DNA of 64,000 bases from Psychrobacter piscatorii. Its GTDB lineage: Bacteria; Pseudomonadota; Gammaproteobacteria; Pseudomonadales; Moraxellaceae. This document shows positions 1 through 7,690 of this stretch, piece by piece; the first letter of the stretch is position 1; each line of letters begins with the position of its first letter. The stretch is taken from positions 1 through 64,000 of the forward strand of contig NZ_CAJHAR010000003.1 of the NCBI RefSeq assembly GCF_904846415.1. Direction: 5' to 3'. A program made the translations under genes and the position numbers. The notes under the pieces are model-generated. The model was not told the DNA's origin, did not search any database, and worked only from the letters and a program-made list of their open reading frames with translations.

Positions 1-49
1 ACGAGCCGTTAGAAGAACCTGTTGTTTCTCTAAGAAGCTCGATAATCAC

Positions 50-307
50 TTAAAAGTGTTTGATCTGGTGTTCTTTTATGTCAATTATGGCTACGTCTGA
101 TGCCAGCATACTTTTTAGAACACCACCAGCTATTTTTAATTTTTCGTGTTTAATAATATCGAAGTGTGACAAGGTTATAAATAATTCGTTACCGATTTTC
201 TTCTTTGCAGTACTATAGTTGACATCAAATTGGTATTGAGCAAAATCTCGATATAAACTACTAATTTCTGGGGTGTTGTTGTATGTTAGCAACCAGAGTA
301 AAATCAT
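50..307 (-). CDS. small hypothetical protein
   Basis: An 85-residue ORF from the ATG at 307; a TTG three codons upstream is an alternative start. I do not recognise a family. The protein has a hydrophobic N-terminus (MILLWLLTY) and a mixed basic/acidic body ending in KHF. No convincing ribosome binding site precedes either start, and the surrounding DNA is AT-rich and full of broken genes, so this may be a fragment of a decayed gene. Confidence that it is expressed is low. Confidence 0.3.
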   Translation of the reverse strand: MILLWLLTYNNTPEISSLYRDFAQYQFDVNYSTAKKKIGNELFITLSHFDIIKHEKLKIAGGVLKSMLASDVAIIDIKEHQIKHF

Positions 308-316
308 TTTGGCCAA

Positions 317-524
317 TTTGTAGCCATCTTAGCGCAATGCATCACAAAGTCATGTGATTAGCGTACGACTACGCTTGCCACTGGCTACTAGTGCCTTAAT
401 ATCAGTTTAAGTCTTCGCCATACATTACCACTTTGTGAGCTAGTTTTTTTAACTGCCATTGCTTACAAGTTTGAGTGAGCGCACGGTAAGCAGTATTCAG
501 AGCAAGATGTAGTTAACATGACCC
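317..524. other. gene-poor stretch with a short decayed reading frame
   Basis: No intact gene is visible. On the minus strand an open stretch of about 37 codons (roughly 404-517, containing TQTCKQWQLKKLAHK) is bounded by stops on both sides and has no start. It looks like a relic of a coding sequence I cannot name. Confidence 0.25.
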
Positions 525-743
525 TCAAAAACTTGGAGTCTCAAGGGCGTTTAGCGCGCGCTTTAGAAAATTGGATAGTTCAGAACGAGCGTTTGCATGT
601 AACTTTTCGAGGGAGTCATCAAAAGGAACCCATAAGTCTACCTGGGCGGACTGCAGCGGCATATTTTCACCGAGGTCATCATCTAAATAAACGCTAACTA
701 GTGCCATGCCGTTCTGGGGTTTACCTGAAAATTTAATATCCAT
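525..743 (-). CDS. hypothetical protein, 72 residues
   Basis: A small soluble, mildly acidic protein (starts MDIKFSGKPQNGM, contains DLWVPFDDSLEKLH). The start is supported by an AAGGAT-type ribosome binding site about seven bases upstream on the minus strand. No signal peptide or membrane segment is seen. I recognise no family. It stands alone in the AT-rich accessory end of the window, next to the RhuM remnant. Its clear translation signal makes it more credible than its neighbour at 50-307. Confidence 0.5.
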   Translation of the reverse strand: MDIKFSGKPQNGMALVSVYLDDDLGENMPLQSAQVDLWVPFDDSLEKLHANARSELSNFLKRALNALETPSF

Positions 744-822
744 TGCTTATATCCTTAATTATAGTCAGTCTCAAGCGTGCTGGCTTTAACGCTAAATTAT
801 GTTTTATATTGACCAAATTAGT

Positions 823-1401
823 TCACAATGACTGTAAGGCAAAATGATGCTTACGGAGCTTCTGTATGCTTATTCCATCAATTTGATTGCGATATTCTTC
901 ATAAGTCCCTAAGTCATATTCCAATACATCAACTTCGACTCCCAGCATTTCTAATTTTTTGATATCTACAAATCTTTCATACTCTCTTTCGGCATGCTGC
1001 ATAGCATGGTCTTTAAGATAATCCTTATAGTCGTTAAATACTGGATAACCATTAAGTTTAAGTAAGTCATCCAAATATTCCTGCAGATCATTCATCGTTA
1101 AATCTCTTCTCATTAGAGCAGATGATTCAGCGAATAGCAAAAACTGTTCAGAAAGTAGGTACATACGATAAAGCTCATCTTTAGTAAGATAATTTTTTCC
1201 CACCTTAGCTTCTTGTTTTGAAGGAAATAATTCTTTAAAGCTGGCTAAGCCCATATTATCTTCTTTATATCCAGCACGATCCATAATCAGCTTAGATGAA
1301 GTCATTAAGGTAATTGCATGATGGAACTGAGCTATGCTGAAGAAATTGTACAAGTAAACTAAGTATAAAAATAGATATTTATCGATAAAATAAGAACCCA
1401 T
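823..1401 (-). pseudogene. RhuM-family protein, C-terminal remnant
   Basis: From about residue 20 the 192-residue product matches what I know of the C-terminal half of RhuM (virulence RhuM family): FHHAITLMTSSKLIMDRAG, then EDNMGLASF, then the conserved block LTKDELYRMYLLSEQFLLFAES followed by DLQEYLDDLLKLNGY and an EREYERF stretch. Full RhuM proteins are about 330 residues, so the N-terminal half is absent. The first 19 residues here are hydrophobic and unrelated, and there is no ribosome binding site before the ATG at 1401. The function of RhuM is not firmly known; it is common in genomic islands. I read this as a truncated island gene. A shortened but expressed protein cannot be excluded. 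Confidence 0.55.
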
Positions 1402-1975
1402 AACGCAGAATTTAGAGTAGACCTCTAGTTAAGGATGACTATAGATCACTTTTTGAATACTTGCTGTCAGCGTCATGGGCGAATGCTTAACGTATCCTAG
1501 CCTTATTAAAACTTCGTTTCACTCATATTTAGCGACAGCAGTTGTCGTATCCTCTAATTAAGGTCTTTTCTGTCATCCATTTTTATACTATAGTTATTGA
1601 GTCAGGGCGTTATTAATTTGAAAGAATATAGCAATATAGAGTTAACCTTCGAGGCGCAACGCTTCACCCTATAACTCTGCTATTGCTGGTAAATATCAAG
1701 AACTCTGACTGGTATTAATCATTACTCTTATTATCAATAAATCCAAGCACATATCAAATGATAGCCATTATGAAAATGATGGTAAGAGATTTTGTCTTAT
1801 CAAAATGATAAAACGAGTCAGTCATTAAAAAATCATATTTTACTTAAATATATTGTTTTATAACGTGGATTCAAAAGCTGCGGACAAACGCGGCTGACTT
1901 AAATTTGGCTCAAGAATGAAAACAAAAAATTAGAAACGCTACTATCCAAAAAAAATAAAAAATAAGGAAAATTCT
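1402..1975. other. AT-rich intergenic region with imperfect inverted repeat
   Basis: No gene is seen in these 574 bases. An imperfect inverted repeat lies at 1630-1644 and 1672-1687 (AGCAATATAGAGTTA against TAACTCTGCTATTGCT), with a second small hairpin nested inside (GAGGCG-CAA-CGCTTC, 1651-1666). Two similar motifs, CCTCTAGTTAAGG and CCTCTAATTAAGG, occur near 1421 and 1551. The promoter of the gene at 1976 should be here, but I cannot fix it. Confidence 0.35.
1630..1687. repeat. nested imperfect inverted repeat
   Basis: The outer arms (15 and 16 bases) match apart from one gap and one mismatch. The inner arms at 1651-1656 and 1660-1665 pair over six bases with one G-T. There is no T-run, so it is not a typical terminator. 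It could be a cruciform, a structured RNA or a mobile-element end. Confidence 0.4.
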
Positions 1976-2863
1976 ATGACAAATACAAAGAGTGCTTTTG
2001 AACCAAAACGTATAGATGATATGCACTGGTCAGATATATCTAAAGTCTCTAAATCAATTCAAGATAATGTACAAAGCAAGCAAAAGATCCCGCTGTTTTA
2101 TCTGCATAACGAGTCTATCAATGACTATGAAGAGGATATTTACTTTGTGAACAATAGCGATGAGATATTGAGCTTTGTTGCTCCTTATGAATTGATGAAG
2201 AGAGATTCAGATAACCCTGAGATAGTCATTTCTGTCGAGCCTAGTGAGCGTGATAAAGTTTTTACCTATACTGATGTATTACCTAAGCAAGGCGTGAAAA
2301 TTGATCGTCAGCATATCATCTACGATAGTGACTATCTTAATCAAATCATCGTTTATACCATGAGTCGTGCTAGCAAAGACATATGGGGTGTATGGCGCTT
2401 GAACGTGTGCGAGAAAGGCTTATTTTCATCATCTTATCCCTTGTTATGGGAGGATGGTGCTAAACCCTCATGTGTCGTGAGCGCAGAAAAACTCAATGAT
2501 TTCAAAGATCGACCTATTTTACCTCGCGTATTGCCAATACGTCAGCAGTTGTATGAGAAATGGGCTAATTATTATGACGACGCTTATGCAAGCCTGATGA
2601 CAACTATTACAGATGTTATTTATCGTTATGACTTTGGCATTGTGGGATGTTATTACAATGATAATTGGGATGAGTACAGTAGTGAAGCGGAGCTGATCGC
2701 CAATCTACTGATTAAGAATAGTGCTGATAGTGTAGAGGAGGTTTTGACAATAATGACTGCGGTCTATGATTCATCGTTTGGTGCTGGATATACCACGGTG
2801 CCTAAAGAGGTCGCTGAGCATATCTATGGTCTGTGGTTAAGGTATAAAGATATCGTTAAATAA
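1976..2863 (+). CDS. hypothetical protein, 295 residues
   Basis: A soluble acidic protein with no signal peptide and no membrane segment. The start ATG follows AATAAGGAAAATTCT, a good ribosome binding site. I recognise no domain. It is rich in Tyr and Asp/Glu, for example YYDDAYASL and YYNDNWDEYSSE in the C-terminal third, and has a Trp-containing middle part (DIWGVWRLNVCEKG). Its stop is 15 bases before the ATG of the esterase at 2879, so the two probably form an operon and may act together. The location among orphan immunity and toxin-antitoxin relics makes a conflict or island role possible, but this is inference. Confidence 0.75.
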   Translation: MTNTKSAFEPKRIDDMHWSDISKVSKSIQDNVQSKQKIPLFYLHNESINDYEEDIYFVNNSDEILSFVAPYELMKRDSDNPEIVISVEPSERDKVFTYTDVLPKQGVKIDRQHIIYDSDYLNQIIVYTMSRASKDIWGVWRLNVCEKGLFSSSYPLLWEDGAKPSCVVSAEKLNDFKDRPILPRVLPIRQQLYEKWANYYDDAYASLMTTITDVIYRYDFGIVGCYYNDNWDEYSSEAELIANLLIKNSADSVEEVLTIMTAVYDSSFGAGYTTVPKEVAEHIYGLWLRYKDIVK

Positions 2864-2878
2864 TGAAAGGAGAAGGTT

Positions 2879-3463
2879 ATGATGTTTCCGATTGAAAATA
2901 ATAATACTTTTTTACTGTTCTTTCATGGTCTTGATTCGAGCAATGAAACCAGTAAGTATACTTGTATTACCCGTGAGCCTAAGTACTGTCAAACCGTCAA
3001 TTACAGACAGAATTTTAATGAAATTTTTGATGTTTACGACATATTAATACAAGAAAAAATGAAACAGTATCCGCGAGTGGTCTTAGCGGGACATTCGCTT
3101 GGCGGTTGGTTTGCCAATCACTTCGCGCATAAATACAATCTACGTGCGCTATTGATAGCACCTTGTATTTATCCTAGTGAGGTCTTAGCCGATCGAATAC
3201 CTGAGGTGGCTAATATGAAGCTGTCATTTCCCACCTCAAATACTGAAATGATGCGAGTCATGGTTGAGATCGAGGACGAATGCTTGGATGTAGCCGTTGC
3301 TAGACGGACGTTGGTCAACCTGCCTGAGAGCTGGGAAGTGGATTACTTTGAGCGCGGTCATCATCGAATTGCTCGCAGTGAAGATATTTGGTATCACTTA
3401 GTCCATCTATGCGAAGACCCTATCATTTGGATGGATGAGGCAACGTATCATGGGGAAGATTAA
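2879..3463 (+). CDS. YqiA/YcfP-like alpha/beta-hydrolase (esterase)
   Basis: A small alpha/beta-hydrolase of 194 residues, close in length to the UPF0227 (YqiA/YcfP) family. Near residues 15-20 is FHGLDSSN, the oxyanion-hole type HG motif with the SS seen in YqiA. The nucleophile elbow GHSLGGWFA lies near residue 72. A candidate acid is in EIEDECLD and the catalytic His is in the late GHHRIA. There is no signal peptide, so it should act in the cytoplasm, probably on short-chain esters or thioesters; the true substrate is unknown. It is preceded by AAAGGAGAAGG, a strong ribosome binding site, and lies 15 bases after an unknown gene, suggesting co-expression. Confidence 0.75.
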   Translation: MMFPIENNNTFLLFFHGLDSSNETSKYTCITREPKYCQTVNYRQNFNEIFDVYDILIQEKMKQYPRVVLAGHSLGGWFANHFAHKYNLRALLIAPCIYPSEVLADRIPEVANMKLSFPTSNTEMMRVMVEIEDECLDVAVARRTLVNLPESWEVDYFERGHHRIARSEDIWYHLVHLCEDPIIWMDEATYHGED

Positions 3464-3832
3464 CCGACACTATTGATATCATTAAAAAGTATGATCAGGT
3501 AGTAATGAGGCTTATCACTCTAAAAGAGTATATAGGAGGTAACAATTAAACTCCGATATTAATAGCGTCACCTAGGAAAATTAGATTTCATATCCCCGCC
3601 CTCTACACTATATAAATAATAGCATATAGAGCTTTTCCAGTTTGTCAGAGCAAGATTGTTCCATGGTATATGCAAATATTGATGATATTTTAAAAACCAT
3701 AATATTGAGGGGTTTACTACCTAATAAGTTATAGCTTCAATCAGAACTTGATCTACTTTAGCGTTAGCTATTTCTAGTATCGATTTGAATGTTGAGCATA
3801 GCTCGACTATAAAACTGACTACATCAGTGTAT
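3464..3832. other. intergenic, no gene found
   Basis: These 369 AT-rich bases hold no ORF of note. A perfect-looking Shine-Dalgarno sequence (AGGAGGT at about 3535-3541) is not followed by a usable start and reading frame, so it may be the trace of a lost gene. Confidence 0.4.
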
Positions 3833-4548
3833 TTATACGGACTCTAATGCTTGCTGGCAAGCTTCAGCTAAATAAGGGTCAACCACATCTTATTTTAGTA
3901 GCCACTTCAGATATTCAGCCCCATCTGAATGGGTAGCCAAATCTGCAACAGGCTCACTTTTATGCTTGCCAAAACTTAAATGCGTGGGTACACGTGCCAT
4001 CTGGTTAAATTCATATAAGCTCTTCACATCACTTATTTCATAACCCTGACTATTAGCCAAGTCAATCAAACTACCAAGCACCAGCTCAGCAAAGTAAATG
4101 TCGGCAATGGCAGCATGAGCATCTCTTGCTTGAGCACGTGCTATATCTCGTTGAAAATGATAGAGTAGGGATACTAGCTTATGACTTTTCAGCGTAGGAA
4201 GAAGAAAATTAGCCATTGCATTGATGCATATCAACTTAGGTGTATGAGTCATATCTGTATTTTTAAGAAATGTCATATCAAAATCGATATTATGACCAGT
4301 TAAGTAATCAACACTATTAGGCAGTCTAAAATCTGTATAAGGTGGTTCACCTGCCATATCCTCATTGCAAACATGTAATATCGCCATAGAGCCAAGCTAA
4401 TTTCTTTTAAAGAATTGAAGCGCTTAGCTCTCGGCTCCTGCAACACAGTCACCTTGCCATCGATGATATCAACAATAGAGTAGGCGGCCTCGGTCATATG
4501 TGGCTAGATTAATCCTGTTGTTTCTGTGTCAAGTATATATGTGGTCAT
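3833..4548 (-). pseudogene. DEDDh 3'-5' exonuclease (DnaQ/ExoX-like), inactivated
   Basis: Reading from the ATG at 4548 the product starts MTTYILDTETTGLI, the motif I (DxE) of DnaQ-type exonucleases. A TAG then interrupts at 4504-4506. The same frame continues (MTEAAYSIVDII) until a one-base deletion near 4390-4396. The next frame carries motif II (GHNIDFD) and motif III (HAAIAD within ARDAHAAIADIYFAELVL). A TAA at 3890-3892 interrupts again just before an in-frame tail (DVVDPYLAEACQQALESV) ending at the TAA at 3833-3835. All catalytic motifs survive in sequence, but three lesions break a gene of about 238 codons. The order of the lesions is unknown. An intact ancestor would have degraded DNA from 3' ends. 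Confidence 0.85.
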
Positions 4549-4714
4549 AATTAGTCTTCATAAATATGAGGAACTTAGCAGTCTGTTATAGATGGTTCTA
4601 TTATATCAGTCTATTTTAAGTGGTCTATTAATGGGTTTGGAGAGTGAGATACTTGGTTCCTTTGGGGTATAGTCAACGCACTCAAAAAATCAGTTTAGAT
4701 GAGAGGTTAAAATA

Positions 4715-5008
4715 TTGAATAGAATCTTAGATTTATGCTCACATTTGGGCGAAAGCTTGAGGGGTAATGGTATTGAGAATTTCGCTTTCCCTATACATGA
4801 AGTGGATAGTGTTTTAGAGGTTTACAGAACTAATAGAGTACTAATTTTAGGTGGTGATATTTATATCAAAAATTCATCTGAAAATTTTGCTCCATTTTAT
4901 GAAAACTGGTTTTATGAAGGCAGTAGTGTTGAAGATAGTATAATTAAAGCTCAAGACTACCTTAGAATGTTTAAAGGAAAAGATTTATATGTCTGCTTCG
5001 TAGCCTAA
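4715..5008 (+). CDS. Imm40-like immunity protein
   Basis: A 97-residue acidic protein that resembles the Imm40 family of polymorphic-toxin immunity proteins as I remember it: an N-terminal helix (NRILDLCSHLGESL), then VLILGGDIYIKN, then ENWFYEGSSVEDSIIKAQDYLRMF. Such proteins bind and block a cognate secreted toxin in the cytoplasm. The start is TTG, supported by GAGAGG about eight bases upstream. No toxin gene, Rhs/CDI scaffold or secretion gene is nearby, so it is an orphan. Family assignment is from pattern memory only. Confidence 0.55.
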   Translation: MNRILDLCSHLGESLRGNGIENFAFPIHEVDSVLEVYRTNRVLILGGDIYIKNSSENFAPFYENWFYEGSSVEDSIIKAQDYLRMFKGKDLYVCFVA

Positions 5009-5026
5009 AGACTAACAGTTCAACAG

Positions 5027-5052
5027 TTCGAAGCCTGTATAGCGCACCGATC
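5027..5052 (+). repeat. tRNA 3'-tail-like fragment
   Basis: The sequence around TTCGAAGCCTGT followed by AGCGCACCGA looks like the T-loop-to-acceptor tail of a tRNA, but no cloverleaf exists upstream. It may be a scar of a site-specific integration. Weak evidence. Confidence 0.2.
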
Positions 5053-5210
5053 ACGATTTATTAGTATTATTAAGGTTTTTCTGGTCCTTAATACTTAATG
5101 TCTATTTTCACTAAAGCATCTTACGTGTTTTGCCAAAAATACTGGCATCAGCCAAATTGCCAAATAACATGTATCTTATGTCTAAACATTCTAAACCTTA
5201 AGAGGTGTAC

Positions 5211-5756
5211 ATGATTGAAGTTTGTCCATATCATATTGGAAGATTACTTAACTTAGTTTTTTCTCAAGATTCAATCGAACATTATCGTGAAAAAGAGGAA
5301 TTTGAGAGTTTGGATTTTAGTTGTGAACCAGATGCTCGCTACGCTATAAGACGATGGATAGGTCACGGTTCAAAAGATTTGCCAGAAACATCTGAGGATA
5401 GTTTTGGAATTGGCTATCACGATGGGCTATGGGATTCGAAACAGAACAAAAAACTTTTTAAAGAAGATCTTAGATATATATTAACTAAGAATCTATTAGT
5501 TTCAAGTGCTGAGTTACCAGGAATTGATTTTAATATAAAAGATACGGTAGATAATTATGACGAATGGAGTGCACAACAAATAAAAAACTGGGAAGATCGA
5601 CACCATAATTTTTTAATGTTGCTTTGGGACGAATGGTTTGATGAACCATTTGAACCAGCCAACTTAGAATTATATCGTGAGAGAGTCGATAGTGGATTTG
5701 TTTCATATCCATTTGCACCAAATTCATGGGGAAGTCCTGAATACAAAGAAAATTAA
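5211..5756 (+). CDS. hypothetical acidic protein, 181 residues
   Basis: I chose the ATG at 5211 because AAGAGG lies five bases upstream; a GTG at 5205 lies inside that site. The protein is soluble, acidic and rich in aromatic residues (WDEWFDEPFEP, RRWIGHGSKD, YHDGLWD). No signal peptide or membrane segment is seen. I recognise no family. Size, acidity and position next to an Imm40-like gene fit another immunity protein, but this is inference only. The DNA is AT-richer than the core genes. Confidence 0.6.
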   Translation: MIEVCPYHIGRLLNLVFSQDSIEHYREKEEFESLDFSCEPDARYAIRRWIGHGSKDLPETSEDSFGIGYHDGLWDSKQNKKLFKEDLRYILTKNLLVSSAELPGIDFNIKDTVDNYDEWSAQQIKNWEDRHHNFLMLLWDEWFDEPFEPANLELYRERVDSGFVSYPFAPNSWGSPEYKEN

Positions 5757-6089
5757 CTCTATTCTCAAAAAACCCTTTAAGTACACTGAGAAGTATCCTT
5801 CTACTACCGCAATAATTCAAAACCTTGCTACCATTAGCCTATAGCCAGATGTTCGAGTCCTCACTAGGGTACCGAACCAGTGAAAGCACCTGATTGGTTA
5901 GCCATAGGTATACTCAATAAAATTCAGAGGAGCAATAGACGCTCTAAAAACAGAGTACGTTCCTGTGTCATTTAGTGTTTTTAACTCTTTTACGCCTGCA
6001 GGCTCCGGCTGTAAATCCTCGATTGCAAATTTTTATTAGTAGAGTAAAGACATAACTAATTGAGGCTAAAAGGGTATGTATCTAAACCA
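5757..6089. other. intergenic with tRNA-tail-like scar
   Basis: No gene is seen. Near 5851-5874 the sequence TTCGAGTCCTCAC followed by TAGGGTACCGA resembles the 3' end of a tRNA (T-loop and acceptor strand) without the rest of the molecule, as an attachment-site scar would. The rest is AT-rich and featureless. Confidence 0.3.
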
Positions 6090-6326
6090 TCAAGGCTTAG
6101 ATAGATTCGCTATTTTAGAGTAGTGAGCATGTAAAAGTTGGTTCACTTCCTCAGTAGTAGCAATTCGACCTTCGACGAAATCGTCAAAAAGGTACTGAGT
6201 GTCAGGGTTTGCGTGAAGATTATCTACAGCATGACTACCACGAATCCACGCACTAATACGCCGCCGCTCTTCTATTTCCGCTTGACTCACAAGGATAGGG
6301 CGATCATCAGACATTTTTCTTTCCAT
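6090..6326 (-). CDS. VbhA-like Fic antitoxin (orphan)
   Basis: A 78-residue protein with the layout of VbhA-type antitoxins: EIEERRRISAWIRGSHAV, then a VDNLHANPDT segment, then LFDDFVEGRIATTEEVNQLL, which parallels the GELET-type C-terminal helix of VbhA. In VbhA the inhibitory helix carries (S/T)xxxE(G/N); here the matching stretch is SHAVDN, with Asp in place of Glu. VbhA proteins block the ATP site of a Fic AMP-transferase encoded next to them. No Fic gene with an HxFx(D/E)GNGR motif is found nearby, so it is solitary. The ATG at 6314, after GGAAAG, is an alternative and perhaps better start. Confidence 0.6.
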   Translation of the reverse strand: MERKMSDDRPILVSQAEIEERRRISAWIRGSHAVDNLHANPDTQYLFDDFVEGRIATTEEVNQLLHAHYSKIANLSKP

Positions 6327-6340
6327 TTCATAAGTTGAGG

Positions 6341-6367
6341 CAGTTGTCGCAATTTTTGCGATAACTG
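6341..6367. promoter_or_regulatory. operator-like palindrome 1 upstream of the VbhA-like gene
   Basis: The 12-base arms CAGTTGTCGCAA and TTGCGATAACTG match at 11 of 12 positions around a three-base spacer. It lies 15 bases upstream of the antitoxin start. It shares the core TCGCAA/TTGCGA with a second palindrome 18 bases away, as expected of a paired operator. Confidence 0.6.
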
Positions 6368-6385
6368 CATTTTAGAAAATGATGT

Positions 6386-6410
6386 AACTGTCGCAAAATT
6401 TGCGATAGTT
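6386..6410. promoter_or_regulatory. operator-like palindrome 2 upstream of the VbhA-like gene
   Basis: The arms AACTGTCGCAAA and TTTGCGATAGTT match at 11 of 12 positions around one base. The core is the same as in the palindrome at 6341-6367. Centre-to-centre distance is about 44 bases, close to four helical turns. Confidence 0.6.
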
Positions 6411-6806
6411 GCCCATTAACTATTTCTCACTGTTTTTTGGGCTCTCGATTTCTGCGTCATTTAGTGTGATAGCGTGCAAATGGTACTTAAACGTTGGATA
6501 TACATAGAAAGCTCACAAGATTTTAAAAGTCATTGAATAGAATAAAATATAGCCGTGATCAAATTCCTACCAGACTGAGATTTTCCTAAACTTTGCGTAA
6601 ATATTAGTGCCGTAGGTAAAGGTTTTCGATGACTTCTACACGGTAAATATATGGCAGCAGTTACCAAATATACTAAAATCTAGAAGAGTAATACACGCTC
6701 TGAACCGTCCTGGGATTATCGAAAACTTAACGAATGAATATTAATATTTTTAGTTATTTCGTACCCTACATAAGAGAGCCCATCCCAGATTCTGTGTAAC
6801 TGCCCT
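6411..6806. other. intergenic, possible insertion-sequence ends
   Basis: No gene is seen. The stretch CTGAACCGTCCTGGGATTAT at about 6698-6717 resembles the terminal repeat of some IS3-family elements (TGAACCGCCCxGG), and CCCAGATTCTGTGTAACTG at about 6784-6802 resembles an IS256-family end just beyond the transposase stop. Confidence 0.3.
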
Positions 6807-7373
6807 TTAGATTAAATGCTTACTAATACGGTCATCAAACATAATCATAAAACGATTAAGAGCAGCCGTCCAGTTACGAATCGGCATCGACCACCTTTTG
6901 GATGCCTGCTGGATTGCTAAGTACATCACTTTGAATGCGGCCTGATCAGACGGAAACACCTTACGCTTATTCTCCGCCGTTCGAATCACGCTGTTTAAAG
7001 ATTCGATAGCATTGGTGGTATAAATCGCTTTTCTGATGTCTATAGAATACTCGAAGAACATCGTTAAGCCCTCCCAGTTATTGCGCCAAGACTTAACCAC
7101 GTGCGGATACTTATCACCCCAAATCTCATCAAAGTGCTCAAGATTGGCCTCTGCCATCTCAAGCGTATCAGCGCCATAGATAGCCTTTAAATCAGCCGCT
7201 ATGGTCTTCTGATCCGTCCATGGCACAAATTTCATGGAATAACGCACCATGTGTACGATACACAGCTGAACCTGAGCGTTGGGGTAAGCCGTATTGATAG
7301 CATCAGGAAAACCTTTTAAACCATCGACACAGGCAATGAGGATACCTTGTACTCCACGGTTTTGTATTTGCAT
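6807..7373 (-). pseudogene. IS256-family (mutator-type) transposase, C-terminal remnant
   Basis: The product matches the C-terminal half of IS256-family DDE transposases: NRGVQGILIACVDGLKGFPD with the second catalytic Asp, CIVHMVRYSMKFV, then YTTNAIESLNSVIR with the catalytic Glu. Full transposases are about 400 residues; only about 188 remain. Homology stops abruptly at about 7373, where unrelated sequence begins on the opposite strand. The first catalytic Asp is lost, so it cannot transpose by itself. The 3' side keeps a possible IS end. Confidence 0.85.
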
Positions 7374-7375
7374 CA

Positions 7376-7690
7376 GTGATAGATGAATACTGTCTTGACG
7401 CGCTGAACGATATTTTTAGCTATAGCGTACCGTGGCAGGGTAGTCAGTCTGTTGTCGAACGTTTTACCAAGCTAAATGGTTTGGTAGTGCTTAGACGTGA
7501 TGATGAGGGCTTGTCAGACAGGCTGATGCGGATTATCTATGCTAATTGGCACGTGCTGGCAAGTGAGCGCGGGCTGGGATTTTTGCAGTTTGTTCTTGAT
7601 ACGCTATACCCCAAACAAAATGAAATTATGAGGCTTTGGCACTCTAAATCCTTAGCGCACAAATATCTCTCATATCTGACCGATAACTGG
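7376..7690 (+). pseudogene. phage tail/baseplate-like gene fragment
   Basis: The open frame gives LDALNDIFSYSVPWQGSQSV, then FTKLNGLVVLRRDDEGLSDR and IIYANWHVLASERGLGFLQF, resembling tail or baseplate-type proteins in Moraxellaceae prophages as I remember them; this naming is tentative. The left end abuts the truncated transposase and the right end runs into the truncated integrase at about 7680, so both ends are missing. The GTG at 7376 is not a real start. It shows that a prophage once occupied this site. Confidence 0.45.

Noticed and set aside
3..53. Open frame ending EPVVSLRSSIIT at the window edge, possibly the C-terminus of a gene entering from the left
   Set aside because: Only 16 codons, no homology can be judged, and it overlaps the end of the ORF at 50-307.
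3532..3545. Strong Shine-Dalgarno sequence AGGAGGT
   Set aside because: No start codon with an open frame follows at a usable distance.
6138..6338. 66-residue plus-strand frame opposite the VbhA-like gene
   Set aside because: It is the antisense shadow of the antitoxin and has no ribosome binding site or recognisable sequence.
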